From NCBI GenBank assembly GCA_035315185.1, contig DATFYE010000002.1, positions 15,001 through 79,000 on the forward strand: 64,000 bases of DNA, read 5' to 3'. The notes under the pieces were generated by a model that was not told the origin of the DNA, did not search any database, and saw only the letters and a program-made list of their open reading frames with translations. How positions within the stretch are numbered: the stretch's first letter is position 1; every line of letters starts with the position of its first letter. The translations under genes were made by a program, and so were the position numbers. Below are positions 9,034-16,555 of this stretch, one piece after another. Origin of the DNA: JADGQN01 sp035315185. GTDB taxonomy: Bacteria; Desulfobacterota; Syntrophorhabdia; Syntrophorhabdales; WCHB1-27.

Positions 9034-9537
9034 TCACTTTATTCTCCAGACATCCACCGTCCCGGAAACACCGTCCACCTTCAATTTCCAGCCACTTTTC
9101 GACAAGTAGATCAAAACCTCCGGCCGGTATGCGTGCTGATAGTGGTAAGCGTAGACTGATTGCTGCCAGACCTGACCATTAGCGAGTCGGAAAACCGTTT
9201 TGCCGTCCCAGCCATTAAAGGCTCCGTCTATATAGCTTTCAACAAAGGCGAACACCCTTCGCACACGCACGCTACCAACGCCGCTAACCTCCATCAGGTG
9301 CGTATCACCCGCCTCCGTAATCTTGACGTTCGGGCGGTAAGCAAAGTGGTAGGTACGCGCAGGGGCATCCTGTTCCCACACCTGTCCGTTTGCGAGTTTG
9401 AATACCGTACTCCCGCTCCATCCGAAAAACGGGCCATCGATGTTAGTCCCTGTGACGCGTGAATCATCCTTTACGAACGTACCTTGTGTTTCCATCACGC
9501 AGCCCAAAGCCTCCCTTCCGGATTTATTACCGATCAT
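9034..9537 (-). CDS. Protein of two tandem IDGxFxGWxGxT repeats
   Basis: Up to 167 residues made of two ~70-residue copies of the same module. Each has IDG-F-GW-G-TVF-LANGQVW-Q, then a Tyr-rich stretch ending AYRP, then a short beta-rich end. Module 1 spans about 28-95 and module 2 about 96-167. I do not recognise a named family; the pattern suggests a small beta-sandwich duplicated in tandem. There is no signal peptide. The start is uncertain: ATG 9537, or ATG 9495 (METQG) with GGGAGG somewhat far upstream. It lies 72 bp downstream of the 45-residue membrane peptide on the same strand and converges with the hybrid-kinase gene. Confidence 0.7.
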   Translation of the reverse strand: MIGNKSGREALGCVMETQGTFVKDDSRVTGTNIDGPFFGWSGSTVFKLANGQVWEQDAPARTYHFAYRPNVKITEAGDTHLMEVSGVGSVRVRRVFAFVESYIDGAFNGWDGKTVFRLANGQVWQQSVYAYHYQHAYRPEVLIYLSKSGWKLKVDGVSGTVDVWRIK

Positions 9538-9609
9538 CCAGCTGTCAAGCTCTTCCGAGTCAGCTTGACACTTTACATCCCGAGGTACGTACCCGAAAGC
9601 AAATCGGTG

Positions 9610-9747
9610 TTACCTCGCCACCAGCCGCATCAGACTCGTTGGGCCGTTGATCATGAGCCGGCTGATAGTATCGTGGCCGAAATAGTACGCCAAGGCAATG
9701 AGCACCGTCGTTGCAGCCAGTGTCAGGTTAAATAAGTAATCCTTCAT
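9610..9747 (-). CDS. 45-residue membrane peptide
   Basis: A short gene with a convincing ribosome site (GGAGGAAG just before ATG 9747). The peptide begins MKDYLFNLTLAATTVLIALA, one hydrophobic membrane span, then YYFGHDTISRLM and a basic C-terminus ending LVAR. It is probably a single-span inner-membrane small protein. The function is unknown. It sits directly upstream of the repeat protein on the same strand. Confidence 0.55.
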   Translation of the reverse strand: MKDYLFNLTLAATTVLIALAYYFGHDTISRLMINGPTSLMRLVAR

Positions 9748-9793
9748 CTTCTTCCTCCATCACTGGGACTTGCGTCGCCCCCTCCACCGGCAA

Positions 9794-9818
9794 AGCCCCA
9801 CCCGCAAGCGGGTACCCG
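9794..9818. repeat. Palindromic repeat unit (ACCCGC-AA-GCGGGT hairpin)
   Basis: This 25-bp unit is identical to 20190-20214 inside a MITE-like element and shares 20 bp with 40189-40208 inside another. Its core is a 6-bp stem with an AA loop. Here it occurs without the rest of the element, so it may be an independently spreading REP-like unit. Confidence 0.6.
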
Positions 9819-9851
9819 CTGGCCTCCCCCTCTCACTCGCCGTGCTCGCTA

Positions 9852-10079
9852 CTATTTCCGGCCGTGGAGCGCCAGCAGCAATCTTTCCAGATAAGGATCG
9901 CGGTCCTGAACAGCAATAAACGTTTCCTTTCCTGAGTGCGACAGAAAACGTTTCAGCGTTCCGTCTAAAAAGTCGAGCGATGAGGCAATAATCCTGTGGA
10001 GACTCTTCACCACTGCCTGTTTCAAGGGCTTCTCATGCCCATCGAGAGGCATAAGTACCTCAGAATCCTTTCTGCTCAC
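9852..10079 (-). CDS. Hypothetical small protein, coupled to the gene upstream
   Basis: 75 residues, mostly predicted helices (PLKQAVVKSLHRIIASSLDFLDG; PYLERLLLALHGRK). The start GTG 10079 overlaps the TGA stop of the preceding gene as GTGA, which is typical of translational coupling. No family is recognised. The two genes together might instead be one ~140-residue gene broken by a frameshift near 10080. Confidence 0.45.
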   Translation of the reverse strand: MSRKDSEVLMPLDGHEKPLKQAVVKSLHRIIASSLDFLDGTLKRFLSHSGKETFIAVQDRDPYLERLLLALHGRK

Positions 10080-10273
10080 GGTAACGGCGGACCATCACGG
10101 AACATACCCACGGAAGAACCTTTCGTCAATGAATCCATAGCCCGGGCAAACAGAGGCATGCAAACCGAAAGCACCCTATGAAGAGCATGGAAGACCTGTA
10201 CATCGGTGACCGGCTCAAGTGTGCTTCGCTGCGATCCAGCCGGAAACGTCTGCTGCGAGATTCTAGGGGTCAT
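10076..10273 (-). CDS. Hypothetical small protein (65 aa)
   Basis: A strong ribosome site, GAGGAGG, precedes ATG 10273. The protein has a polar N-terminus and a helix (VFHALHRVLSVCMPLFARAM) and ends with GPPLP at the GTGA overlap with the next gene. No family is recognised. It is either the first of a coupled pair or the front half of a frameshifted gene. Confidence 0.45.
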   Translation of the reverse strand: MTPRISQQTFPAGSQRSTLEPVTDVQVFHALHRVLSVCMPLFARAMDSLTKGSSVGMFRDGPPLP

Positions 10274-10757
10274 GCTATCCTCCTCAGTGGAATCCTATAG
10301 GAGATACAAGTTGCGTGCCGCATGCCTTTCCTCCCGATCGATTGGTCTTATTCCCGCGCTGGGAGGGCGTTCAGGCTGAAAGAGTAAGGCCCGTCGCAAC
10401 TCGGTAATTGTCCTGCGCCGCAGGATTTCGTCCTGGCTGCAGGACTCCTTGCCTGAGGGTAAATACAACAGCACGATGTACGCCGAAAAGGCTCGATACC
10501 TAAGTCGGTGCGTACTTGCTGAAACATTCACACTGGGGTGAGGAGTCCGATGTTTCACTTGCCGCAATGATTTGAGATGGTGATGAATAACTACTTGGCT
10601 CATAGCCGGGACAAGTAGGTCCGATGAACGATGCAATCAACATGGAGATGCTGTGAAAGTGGCTTAGAGCGGAAATATGCAGAATTATTTCTGTATAATT
10701 ACTTATTATGCCGTTATGCTATAGCCATCAATACCAAGAAGATAGAGGGAGGTTCTT
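10274..10757. other. Intergenic region, nothing recognised
   Basis: A 113-codon minus-strand frame (10295-10636) has no ribosome site, domain or plausible composition and I do not call it. A TATAAT at 10694-10699 could be a -10 element for the reductase gene that follows, but no matching -35 is clear. Confidence 0.4.
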
Positions 10758-11699
10758 ATGCGGGTTGCAATCTTTGGCACAGGGGGTGCCGGCGGTTACT
10801 TTGGTGCACAACTGGCCCGCGCTGGAGAGGATGTAATCTTCATCGCGCGCGGCAAGCATTTACAGGCGATGCAGACGCAGGGTCTTCGAGTGGAAACCTC
10901 CAGGGGCGAGATTGTCATTCAGCCCGCGCAAGCATCAGATGACCCTGCACAAGTGGGTACGGTTGATTCAGTGATCGTCGGGGTGAAGACGTGGCAAGTG
11001 ATAGAAGCGGCACGAGCCATGCGGCCGATGATTGGGCCAGAGACTTTCGTGGTGCCGCTACAGAACGGCGTCGAGGCACCTTCGCAACTGGCGGAAGCGT
11101 TGGGAGTGGAGCACGTTTTGGGCGGCTTGTGCGGGACGCTGAGCTGGATCGTTGGGCCGGGCCATATTCGCAGCATCGGCGAAGCGCATTTCATCAAGTT
11201 CGGGGAACTGGACAAGCGACCAAGTGAACGAGCCGAGCGCCTTCGACAAGTCTTTGAGCGAGCCGGGGTGAAGGTCGAAGTCCCTTCAGACATTCACGTG
11301 TCATTATGGGAAAAGTTCCTGTTTGTAGTCTCTTTCGGGGGAGTGGGTGCGGTAACGCGGGCGCCGATCGGGGTAATCAGCACCCTCCCTGAGACGCGAC
11401 AGTTACTGGAGCAGTGCCTGCGTGAAATCTTCGCAGTGGCGCGCGCCCGTCACGTTGCGCTTTCAGACGGAAGCGTCGAGAAGTCAATGGCGTTTCTGGA
11501 TTCTCTTGCACCCAGCGGGACAACGTCGCTGCAAAGGGATATCATTGACGGCAAGCCTTCCGAACTCGAGGCTTGGAATGGGGCAGTAGTGCGTCTGGGC
11601 CGGGAAGCCGGCCTGGATACACCGCTTCATGAGTTTATCTATCGTAGTCTATTGCCGCTGGAGTTGCGGGCGCGCGGCAAACTACAGTTTCCTGCGTGA
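10758..11699 (+). CDS. Ketopantoate reductase (PanE/ApbA) family oxidoreductase
   Basis: 313 residues. The N-terminal Rossmann motif FGTGGAGGYFGAQLARAG binds NADPH; LQNGV and the lysine in WEKF match the catalytic features of ketopantoate reductases, which reduce 2-dehydropantoate to pantoate for CoA synthesis. Many paralogues act on other 2-oxoacids, and no other pantothenate gene is near, so the substrate is open. GAGGGAGG precedes ATG 10758. The EamA transporter gene starts 12 bp downstream, probably in one operon. Confidence 0.8.
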   Translation: MRVAIFGTGGAGGYFGAQLARAGEDVIFIARGKHLQAMQTQGLRVETSRGEIVIQPAQASDDPAQVGTVDSVIVGVKTWQVIEAARAMRPMIGPETFVVPLQNGVEAPSQLAEALGVEHVLGGLCGTLSWIVGPGHIRSIGEAHFIKFGELDKRPSERAERLRQVFERAGVKVEVPSDIHVSLWEKFLFVVSFGGVGAVTRAPIGVISTLPETRQLLEQCLREIFAVARARHVALSDGSVEKSMAFLDSLAPSGTTSLQRDIIDGKPSELEAWNGAVVRLGREAGLDTPLHEFIYRSLLPLELRARGKLQFPA

Positions 11700-11711
11700 T
11701 GGAGTGCGATA

Positions 11712-12629
11712 ATGAGACGTGATGTTACTGCAAACTGTGGAGCGTTCATCGCGGCAATTCTCTTTGGCGCCTCGGTTGTTGCCGTCCGGGTTGCCGTTCG
11801 AGACATCCCGCCTTTGACGTTGGCAATTTTACGATTCGGACAGGGAGGTCTCCTCTTACTGCTCTTGCTGCTCATCCGGGCACGGGACTTTTTACGCATT
11901 AAGGGGCGCGATGTTCCCTACCTTCTCCTTCTCGGAGCCATTTTTTTTACGATCTTCCCGGTAACCTTCAACATGAGCCTCCGTCTGACCGAGGCATCGC
12001 GCGGCGCATTGATGCTGGCGACAATGCCACTATGGAGCGTGCTGCTTGCCCGCGCAGCCAAAAAGGAACGGCTCAGCACGCGCCAAATGTGCGGCGTCTT
12101 GCTGACCTTCGCAGGCGTAGGGATTGTGCTTGCCGAGCGCGGCTTGACCTTCGGTGGCACAAGGTTATCGCTTGCAGGAGATGCCCTTATGCTGGTGACC
12201 GCGCTCTGCGGCGCAGTGTATGGGGTTTTGGCAAAGCGTATGCTAACTCGCTACAACGCACTGACCGTAACAGCTTACACGATGATGTTTGGCACACTCC
12301 TGCTTGTGCCGGCCGGTTTTTTCGAAGATCCTTCCTCTGCAATGGCCCGGATGCGTGCTGACACGCTTATGCTCGTATTGTTCCTTGGAATATTCGGCGG
12401 AGCCGTTGGTTATTTTCTGTGGACATTTGCCCTGACGCGGCTATCTCCGACGCAGGTTGCGGTCTATGTAAATCTGAACCCGATGGTAGCGACCCTCTTG
12501 GGCGCAACACTTCTGGCGGAAAAATTAACTGGCACCTTCATCGCTGGCTTCGTGGCAGTCTTGGGAGGAGTATTACTTGTAAATTTGCGCGGCAGAAGCC
12601 AGGTAGAGAGACATCAGATGACAAATTGA
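11712..12629 (+). CDS. EamA/DMT-family transporter
   Basis: 305 residues with about ten membrane segments arranged as two EamA repeats (~1-140 and ~150-295), the hallmark of drug/metabolite exporters. The second repeat shows the typical FLGIFGGAVGYFLWTFALTR and LNPMVATLLGA. It likely exports or exchanges a small metabolite at the inner membrane. It is 12 bp from the reductase gene, so the cargo may relate to that enzyme's substrate (inference only). Confidence 0.85.
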   Translation: MRRDVTANCGAFIAAILFGASVVAVRVAVRDIPPLTLAILRFGQGGLLLLLLLLIRARDFLRIKGRDVPYLLLLGAIFFTIFPVTFNMSLRLTEASRGALMLATMPLWSVLLARAAKKERLSTRQMCGVLLTFAGVGIVLAERGLTFGGTRLSLAGDALMLVTALCGAVYGVLAKRMLTRYNALTVTAYTMMFGTLLLVPAGFFEDPSSAMARMRADTLMLVLFLGIFGGAVGYFLWTFALTRLSPTQVAVYVNLNPMVATLLGATLLAEKLTGTFIAGFVAVLGGVLLVNLRGRSQVERHQMTN

Positions 12630-13073
12630 AACGTGGCATAAACAGGTTGCCTGTTCCAACCGTAATCTTCACTTTTTCCGAGAACTCGAAAATGCACGAA
12701 TCGTAGGTGCATTTCTCGCCCATAGCGGCCTCTGGCATTTTTCTTTCTTGTCCACGCCTCATCTTATTCGTGGTATGTGTTTTCGTAACAGGCGAGTTGC
12801 GCCGCTTGCGGGTGTTGGATATTGCAGAGAGGAGGCTCACGATCCAGGAACCGATGACCCCTTCACTATCTTGAACCTCATATAACACAGTTTTGAGGAT
12901 GAGCGATTTATACTATGGGTGGTGCACACGCGATGAACCTGTCACCCGGTTTTGGCACGACAGATGCAGGGCTTTGTCTATCCTGCCGTTGTGGGGAAAA
13001 TAGATTGGGACAGCTTATTCAAATCTCGCAGAAGCGAAGGTGGGCTGTCGGCGGACGCTATAGAACAGAGACT
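12630..13073. other. Intergenic region with sigma54-type promoter
   Basis: No gene is supported. AACAGG-TTG-CCTGTT (12643-12657) is a small hairpin just after the transporter stop. A sigma54-type element lies at 12953-12968. The frame of the next gene is open back to 12915, but that part (Cys-rich, no hydrophobic segment) does not look coding. Confidence 0.45.
12953..12968 (+). promoter_or_regulatory. Sigma54 (-24/-12) promoter candidate
   Basis: TGGCAC (12953-12958), G, then ATGCA (12964-12968) fit the TGGCACG-N4-TTGCW consensus with one mismatch. The -24 GG and -12 GC have the required 12-bp spacing. It lies ~105 bp before the membrane-protein start, facing it. Confidence 0.45.
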
Positions 13074-14375
13074 ATGTGCACGTTACCTAGCATTGAAATA
13101 AGTAACCGATTCAAAGTCCATTTCAGAATAGCTGGCCCCGTGGTAAGCCTCCTCGTTCTCGTTATCACCCTTTTTTTGACGAACACATGGTTCAATTATA
13201 ACGACGCAATCGAAATAATGGGTGCCGATGATACCGTGAGCTATAGGGCGCTTGCGGAGGCTTGGCCGGGCTTGCCTGCCGATACGCTGCCGTTTCATCG
13301 TGCTCAGCGGCTGGCTATCCCATTTGCGCTGGGTGGCATAGCCAGTGTGACCGGTTGCTCTCTGGAGGCCGTATTTCTCGGTGCAACGTTATTATCCTGT
13401 GCGGTGATTCTGCTTTTGATGTACAGGATTTTCGTCTTTCTGTCGCTTTCGATTGCACAACGCCTGTTTTTGTTCGCCCTTCTTGTCTTCAACCCTTTTA
13501 TCTTCCGCCCTTACCTGGCAGCACCATTTATGGTGGTAGATTTGGTATTTGTTGTTGGCCTCAGTCTCTTGCTCTGGGGTTTATTGACAAATCGGCATAC
13601 GCCAGTGGCTCTGGGGATAGCAGTGGCGGCGCTGGGACGCCAAACGGCGATGGCGATACTGCCGGTTATCGTGGTGTGGTTTGTTACACAGAAACCTGGA
13701 AAGCCAGACCGCCTGAAGAGTCTGCCTTTTATGTTATTGATCTCGGTAGAGGCTGTGGCCATTTATTGCATCACGGGTCTCTTAGCGTCCGAGATTAGTG
13801 AAAGGAATGAGAATCTCGAGCATTTGACAGGCCTATTCTATTGGTTTGCGAATTGGTCTCCCGGGGGATTACCGGTTCTTCTTGAGTTTGTTTTTCGCGG
13901 ACTCAGCTCGTCTACAGCGACCTTAATGATCTTGGGGATAGTTTATTGGCGAAGCAGAAAGCAGATTGCTTTGCCTGCGCGTTTCTGGCTTTTGTTGCTG
14001 CTTGTCGGATCGATCTGGGCGCAGCCGTTTCTGGCCGGCCCCGACATAACCGGTGGCAATACGGTTCGCCTTTGCGCTCTGGGATTCGTTCCGCTATTGA
14101 CCGCAGTTGGCGTTGTACTGAGCCATAGCCGGCTGCTTTCAGAGGTAAACTCACCATCGCTTATGGTACTGACTTTTTTGATTATTGCGGGGTCGTTCCA
14201 TCACCTGACCAGCAAGGTGGGCGAGGCCTTACATTACGGAATGGCAGGTTTCGCAGTAGTACACTGCGTGCTGGCGACCCTCACGGGAATCGTTGTCTTT
14301 CTCCTGAGCCAACCCCAGCCCGATGCCTCAAGAACACAGCAAGCGCGGGAAAGCACCAGAGAACGTGCCGGATGA
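13074..14375 (+). CDS. Polytopic membrane protein, GT-C glycosyltransferase-like
   Basis: About 433 residues with roughly 10-11 membrane segments. After the first span comes an acidic loop MGADDTVSYRALAEA followed by HRAQRLAIPFALGG, resembling the conserved early periplasmic Asp-containing loop of GT-C enzymes that use polyprenyl-phosphate sugars. This is a similarity of architecture, not proof of activity. ATG 13074 is chosen because translation from there gives a compact N-terminus before the first span; the frame stays open upstream to 12915 but that extension contains a sigma54-type promoter. It stands alone, without a cell-surface cluster around it. Confidence 0.6.
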   Translation: MCTLPSIEISNRFKVHFRIAGPVVSLLVLVITLFLTNTWFNYNDAIEIMGADDTVSYRALAEAWPGLPADTLPFHRAQRLAIPFALGGIASVTGCSLEAVFLGATLLSCAVILLLMYRIFVFLSLSIAQRLFLFALLVFNPFIFRPYLAAPFMVVDLVFVVGLSLLLWGLLTNRHTPVALGIAVAALGRQTAMAILPVIVVWFVTQKPGKPDRLKSLPFMLLISVEAVAIYCITGLLASEISERNENLEHLTGLFYWFANWSPGGLPVLLEFVFRGLSSSTATLMILGIVYWRSRKQIALPARFWLLLLLVGSIWAQPFLAGPDITGGNTVRLCALGFVPLLTAVGVVLSHSRLLSEVNSPSLMVLTFLIIAGSFHHLTSKVGEALHYGMAGFAVVHCVLATLTGIVVFLLSQPQPDASRTQQARESTRERAG

Positions 14376-14637
14376 TTAGCTTTAGTTACCTATTTTATCC
14401 GGAAATGTGGAATCTTCACAAGGTCATGTCGGCGCTGCATTTGAGCAACTGACGATCCCGTTAAACCATCATAGGCCAGCGATGGTGGCCAAGGTTTCGA
14501 TCCCTGTTCGGGCCGTTTATTCGTGCACCGTTACTCCTTTCACCCGGTTCATATATAATTAACGCATTATTCACCGTTTCTTAACACGAGCGTGATATAA
14601 AGCCTGAAACTAAGCCCAACCAGTGAAGGAGCAGACT

Positions 14638-16341
14638 ATGAAGAGGTTCTCCAACTTCACGGTAATATGCGCGCTGTTGTTCGCGGTGCTCTTAGGGACC
14701 ACCAGCGCTCTTGCCGACGCCTGGAAGTTCGCGGTCATGGGCGATACCCAGTGGACGTGCCCAACTGATCCGGCGGGGCAGAACCCCAACGGCGTCCCAG
14801 TTTCGATCATCAACCAGATCAACCGACGGCTCATCGAGCAGGGCGTCAAGTTCGTCGTCCAGGTGGGAGACCTGACCGAGAACGGCAACGACGCTGGCAT
14901 AGTAGTAAGGGCACGTGCGGCACAGCAGCTCTACACCGCGGGCATCGGCTTCTTCCCCATGCGCGGCAACCACGAGACGTCTGCAAAGCCCGATGGCAGC
15001 AATAGCTTTGCGATACCGGCTATTCAGAGCAACTTCCCACAGACACGCGGAGTCAGCAACGCTTTCGGCGCGACGAATTTCAGCAGCCCCACTGCGGTCA
15101 GTGCCGACCTCGATGGCATGAGTTATTCTTTTGACTATGGCAACGCCCGTTTCGTGATTATCGATAATTGGGCAACGCCCAGCAAAAGAGTCGACGCGGC
15201 CGACTACCGCTATGGCTACTCTATTGCAGATCAGCAGAGCTGGATCAGTAACCGTCTTAATAAGAACACACGGGGCACGACGCACGCCTTTGTTTTCTCC
15301 CATCAGAACCTCATAGGAGAAAACCACCAGGATTCGATCTTCACGGGCTACACGAATGAGAAGCCGGCTATGCAGAACGACTTTCTAGCGAGTCTTATGA
15401 ACAACGACGTCAAGTACTATATCAGCGGCCACGACCATATCCATCAGCGTTCCATCGTGGCCAGCCCGGACGGCAGTTCCAAAGTCGAGGAGCTCATCGC
15501 AGCTCCCAACAGCAGCAAGTTCTACACGCCCAAGTCCCTGACCGACGGCAAGTGGTACGGCCAGAAAAGCCGCGAAACCTCTCTTTCCCAAGAAATGTAC
15601 ACGATCGGTTACTATATCTACACCGTTGACGGGCCCCGCGTGACCGTCGATTACTACTCGGACGACCATGGCAACTGGGCATCCGACAAGTGCTACCCTG
15701 ACGGCACAACGCCCCAGTCATGCACGGTGGCCGGTAACCACATTACCCCCACGTTCAACTTCGTGAAGAAGGAAACCTGGGGGTACAGCCAGAATGGTAA
15801 GGAAATTCTGGTGCCTCAGGGAGGAAGCTACGTGTTGACCGATGACACATCCGGAGCCGCTGCGAACGGCGAATCGGGTTATGGGCGCACAACGGCCAAG
15901 ATCCTGAGCGGTACCAACGGCAGTGTCAAAAAGGATTACAACGACCGGCAATTGACCAAGCCCGTCGATACCGGGTGGGCACCCAAAGACAACAATCTCC
16001 TTGCAAGCGATATCTTTACGCTCTGGGGTATGGCCGATTTGGGTGCCGGCAAGACCGATGCCTATGTCCTTTTCATAACGTACGACCCGCATCTGGCCAA
16101 GCATCCCGGCAAGGGCAGTTTCGGCATTGGCGCCAAAGACGTCAAAAGCACCTGGGTCAATGCCGTTAACAACAACGTCGGCGGGACCAAGAAGTTTGTA
16201 AAAGGCCCATGGAAGTCGAGCTATGGTCTCGGCACCTACGGTGTCGACCGGCGAACGAAAACCGCATGGGCGGTCGTGAACTACAATGCCAGTTTTGCAG
16301 TCGCCAACGGAATTGAGCCGGCACCCGGTCATGGGAAGTAG
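14638..16341 (+). CDS. Exported metallophosphoesterase (calcineurin-like)
   Basis: 567 residues. GAAGGAG precedes ATG 14638 and the first ~26 residues are a signal peptide (ending SALADA). The calcineurin-like fold has its metal motifs in order: GDTQ (D36), GDLTENG, GNHE, a His in FSHQN and GHDHIHQR. The C-terminal ~230 residues are a separate beta-rich region with no recognised domain. It is a predicted periplasmic or secreted phosphoesterase, perhaps releasing phosphate or hydrolysing nucleotides. It is monocistronic by position. Confidence 0.85.
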   Translation: MKRFSNFTVICALLFAVLLGTTSALADAWKFAVMGDTQWTCPTDPAGQNPNGVPVSIINQINRRLIEQGVKFVVQVGDLTENGNDAGIVVRARAAQQLYTAGIGFFPMRGNHETSAKPDGSNSFAIPAIQSNFPQTRGVSNAFGATNFSSPTAVSADLDGMSYSFDYGNARFVIIDNWATPSKRVDAADYRYGYSIADQQSWISNRLNKNTRGTTHAFVFSHQNLIGENHQDSIFTGYTNEKPAMQNDFLASLMNNDVKYYISGHDHIHQRSIVASPDGSSKVEELIAAPNSSKFYTPKSLTDGKWYGQKSRETSLSQEMYTIGYYIYTVDGPRVTVDYYSDDHGNWASDKCYPDGTTPQSCTVAGNHITPTFNFVKKETWGYSQNGKEILVPQGGSYVLTDDTSGAAANGESGYGRTTAKILSGTNGSVKKDYNDRQLTKPVDTGWAPKDNNLLASDIFTLWGMADLGAGKTDAYVLFITYDPHLAKHPGKGSFGIGAKDVKSTWVNAVNNNVGGTKKFVKGPWKSSYGLGTYGVDRRTKTAWAVVNYNASFAVANGIEPAPGHGK

Positions 16342-16440
16342 AGATTCTGGAGGCAGTCATCGGCTTGAGGATAACGGCGCAGAGCGCTTCCTCGAGATGA
16401 CTTTAGGGTCCATCCGCAATCCGCTGTCGTTCTCCTTCGA

Positions 16441-16485
16441 GTAGTGTCCTAATAAGGGATGGGATAAAGCAAATTAGGACACTAC
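16441..16485. repeat. Perfect 13-bp inverted repeat (GTAGTGTCCTAAT)
   Basis: GTAGTGTCCTAAT (16441-16453) is exactly complementary to 16473-16485 with a 19-bp loop. No T-run follows. It may be a rho-independent-like stem without tail, or a tiny remnant of a mobile element with these ends. Confidence 0.5.
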
Positions 16486-16501
16486 CGCAGCGCCTCGGCC
16501 C

Positions 16502-16531
16502 TTGACTTACAAAGGGTTTCGCCTTTATAAT
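16502..16531 (+). promoter_or_regulatory. Sigma70-type promoter for aspS
   Basis: TTGACT (16502-16507), 18-bp spacer, TATAAT (16526-16531), ending 24 bp before the aspS start. It probably drives the whole aspS/citrate-synthase transcription unit. Confidence 0.65.
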
Positions 16532-16555
16532 AATGCTCCTTAATCGGGGGCAATC

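Noticed and set aside
10295..10636. 113-codon minus-strand frame
   Set aside because: No ribosome site, odd composition (Arg/His/Ser-rich), no family resemblance.
12915..13073. 53-codon N-terminal extension of the GT-C-like gene
   Set aside because: Cys/Arg-rich non-membrane sequence overlapping a sigma54-type promoter; ATG 13074 gives a normal membrane-protein start.
14480..14520. GTTTCGATCCC, resembling a tRNA T-loop
   Set aside because: No T-stem, anticodon arm or acceptor pairing around it.
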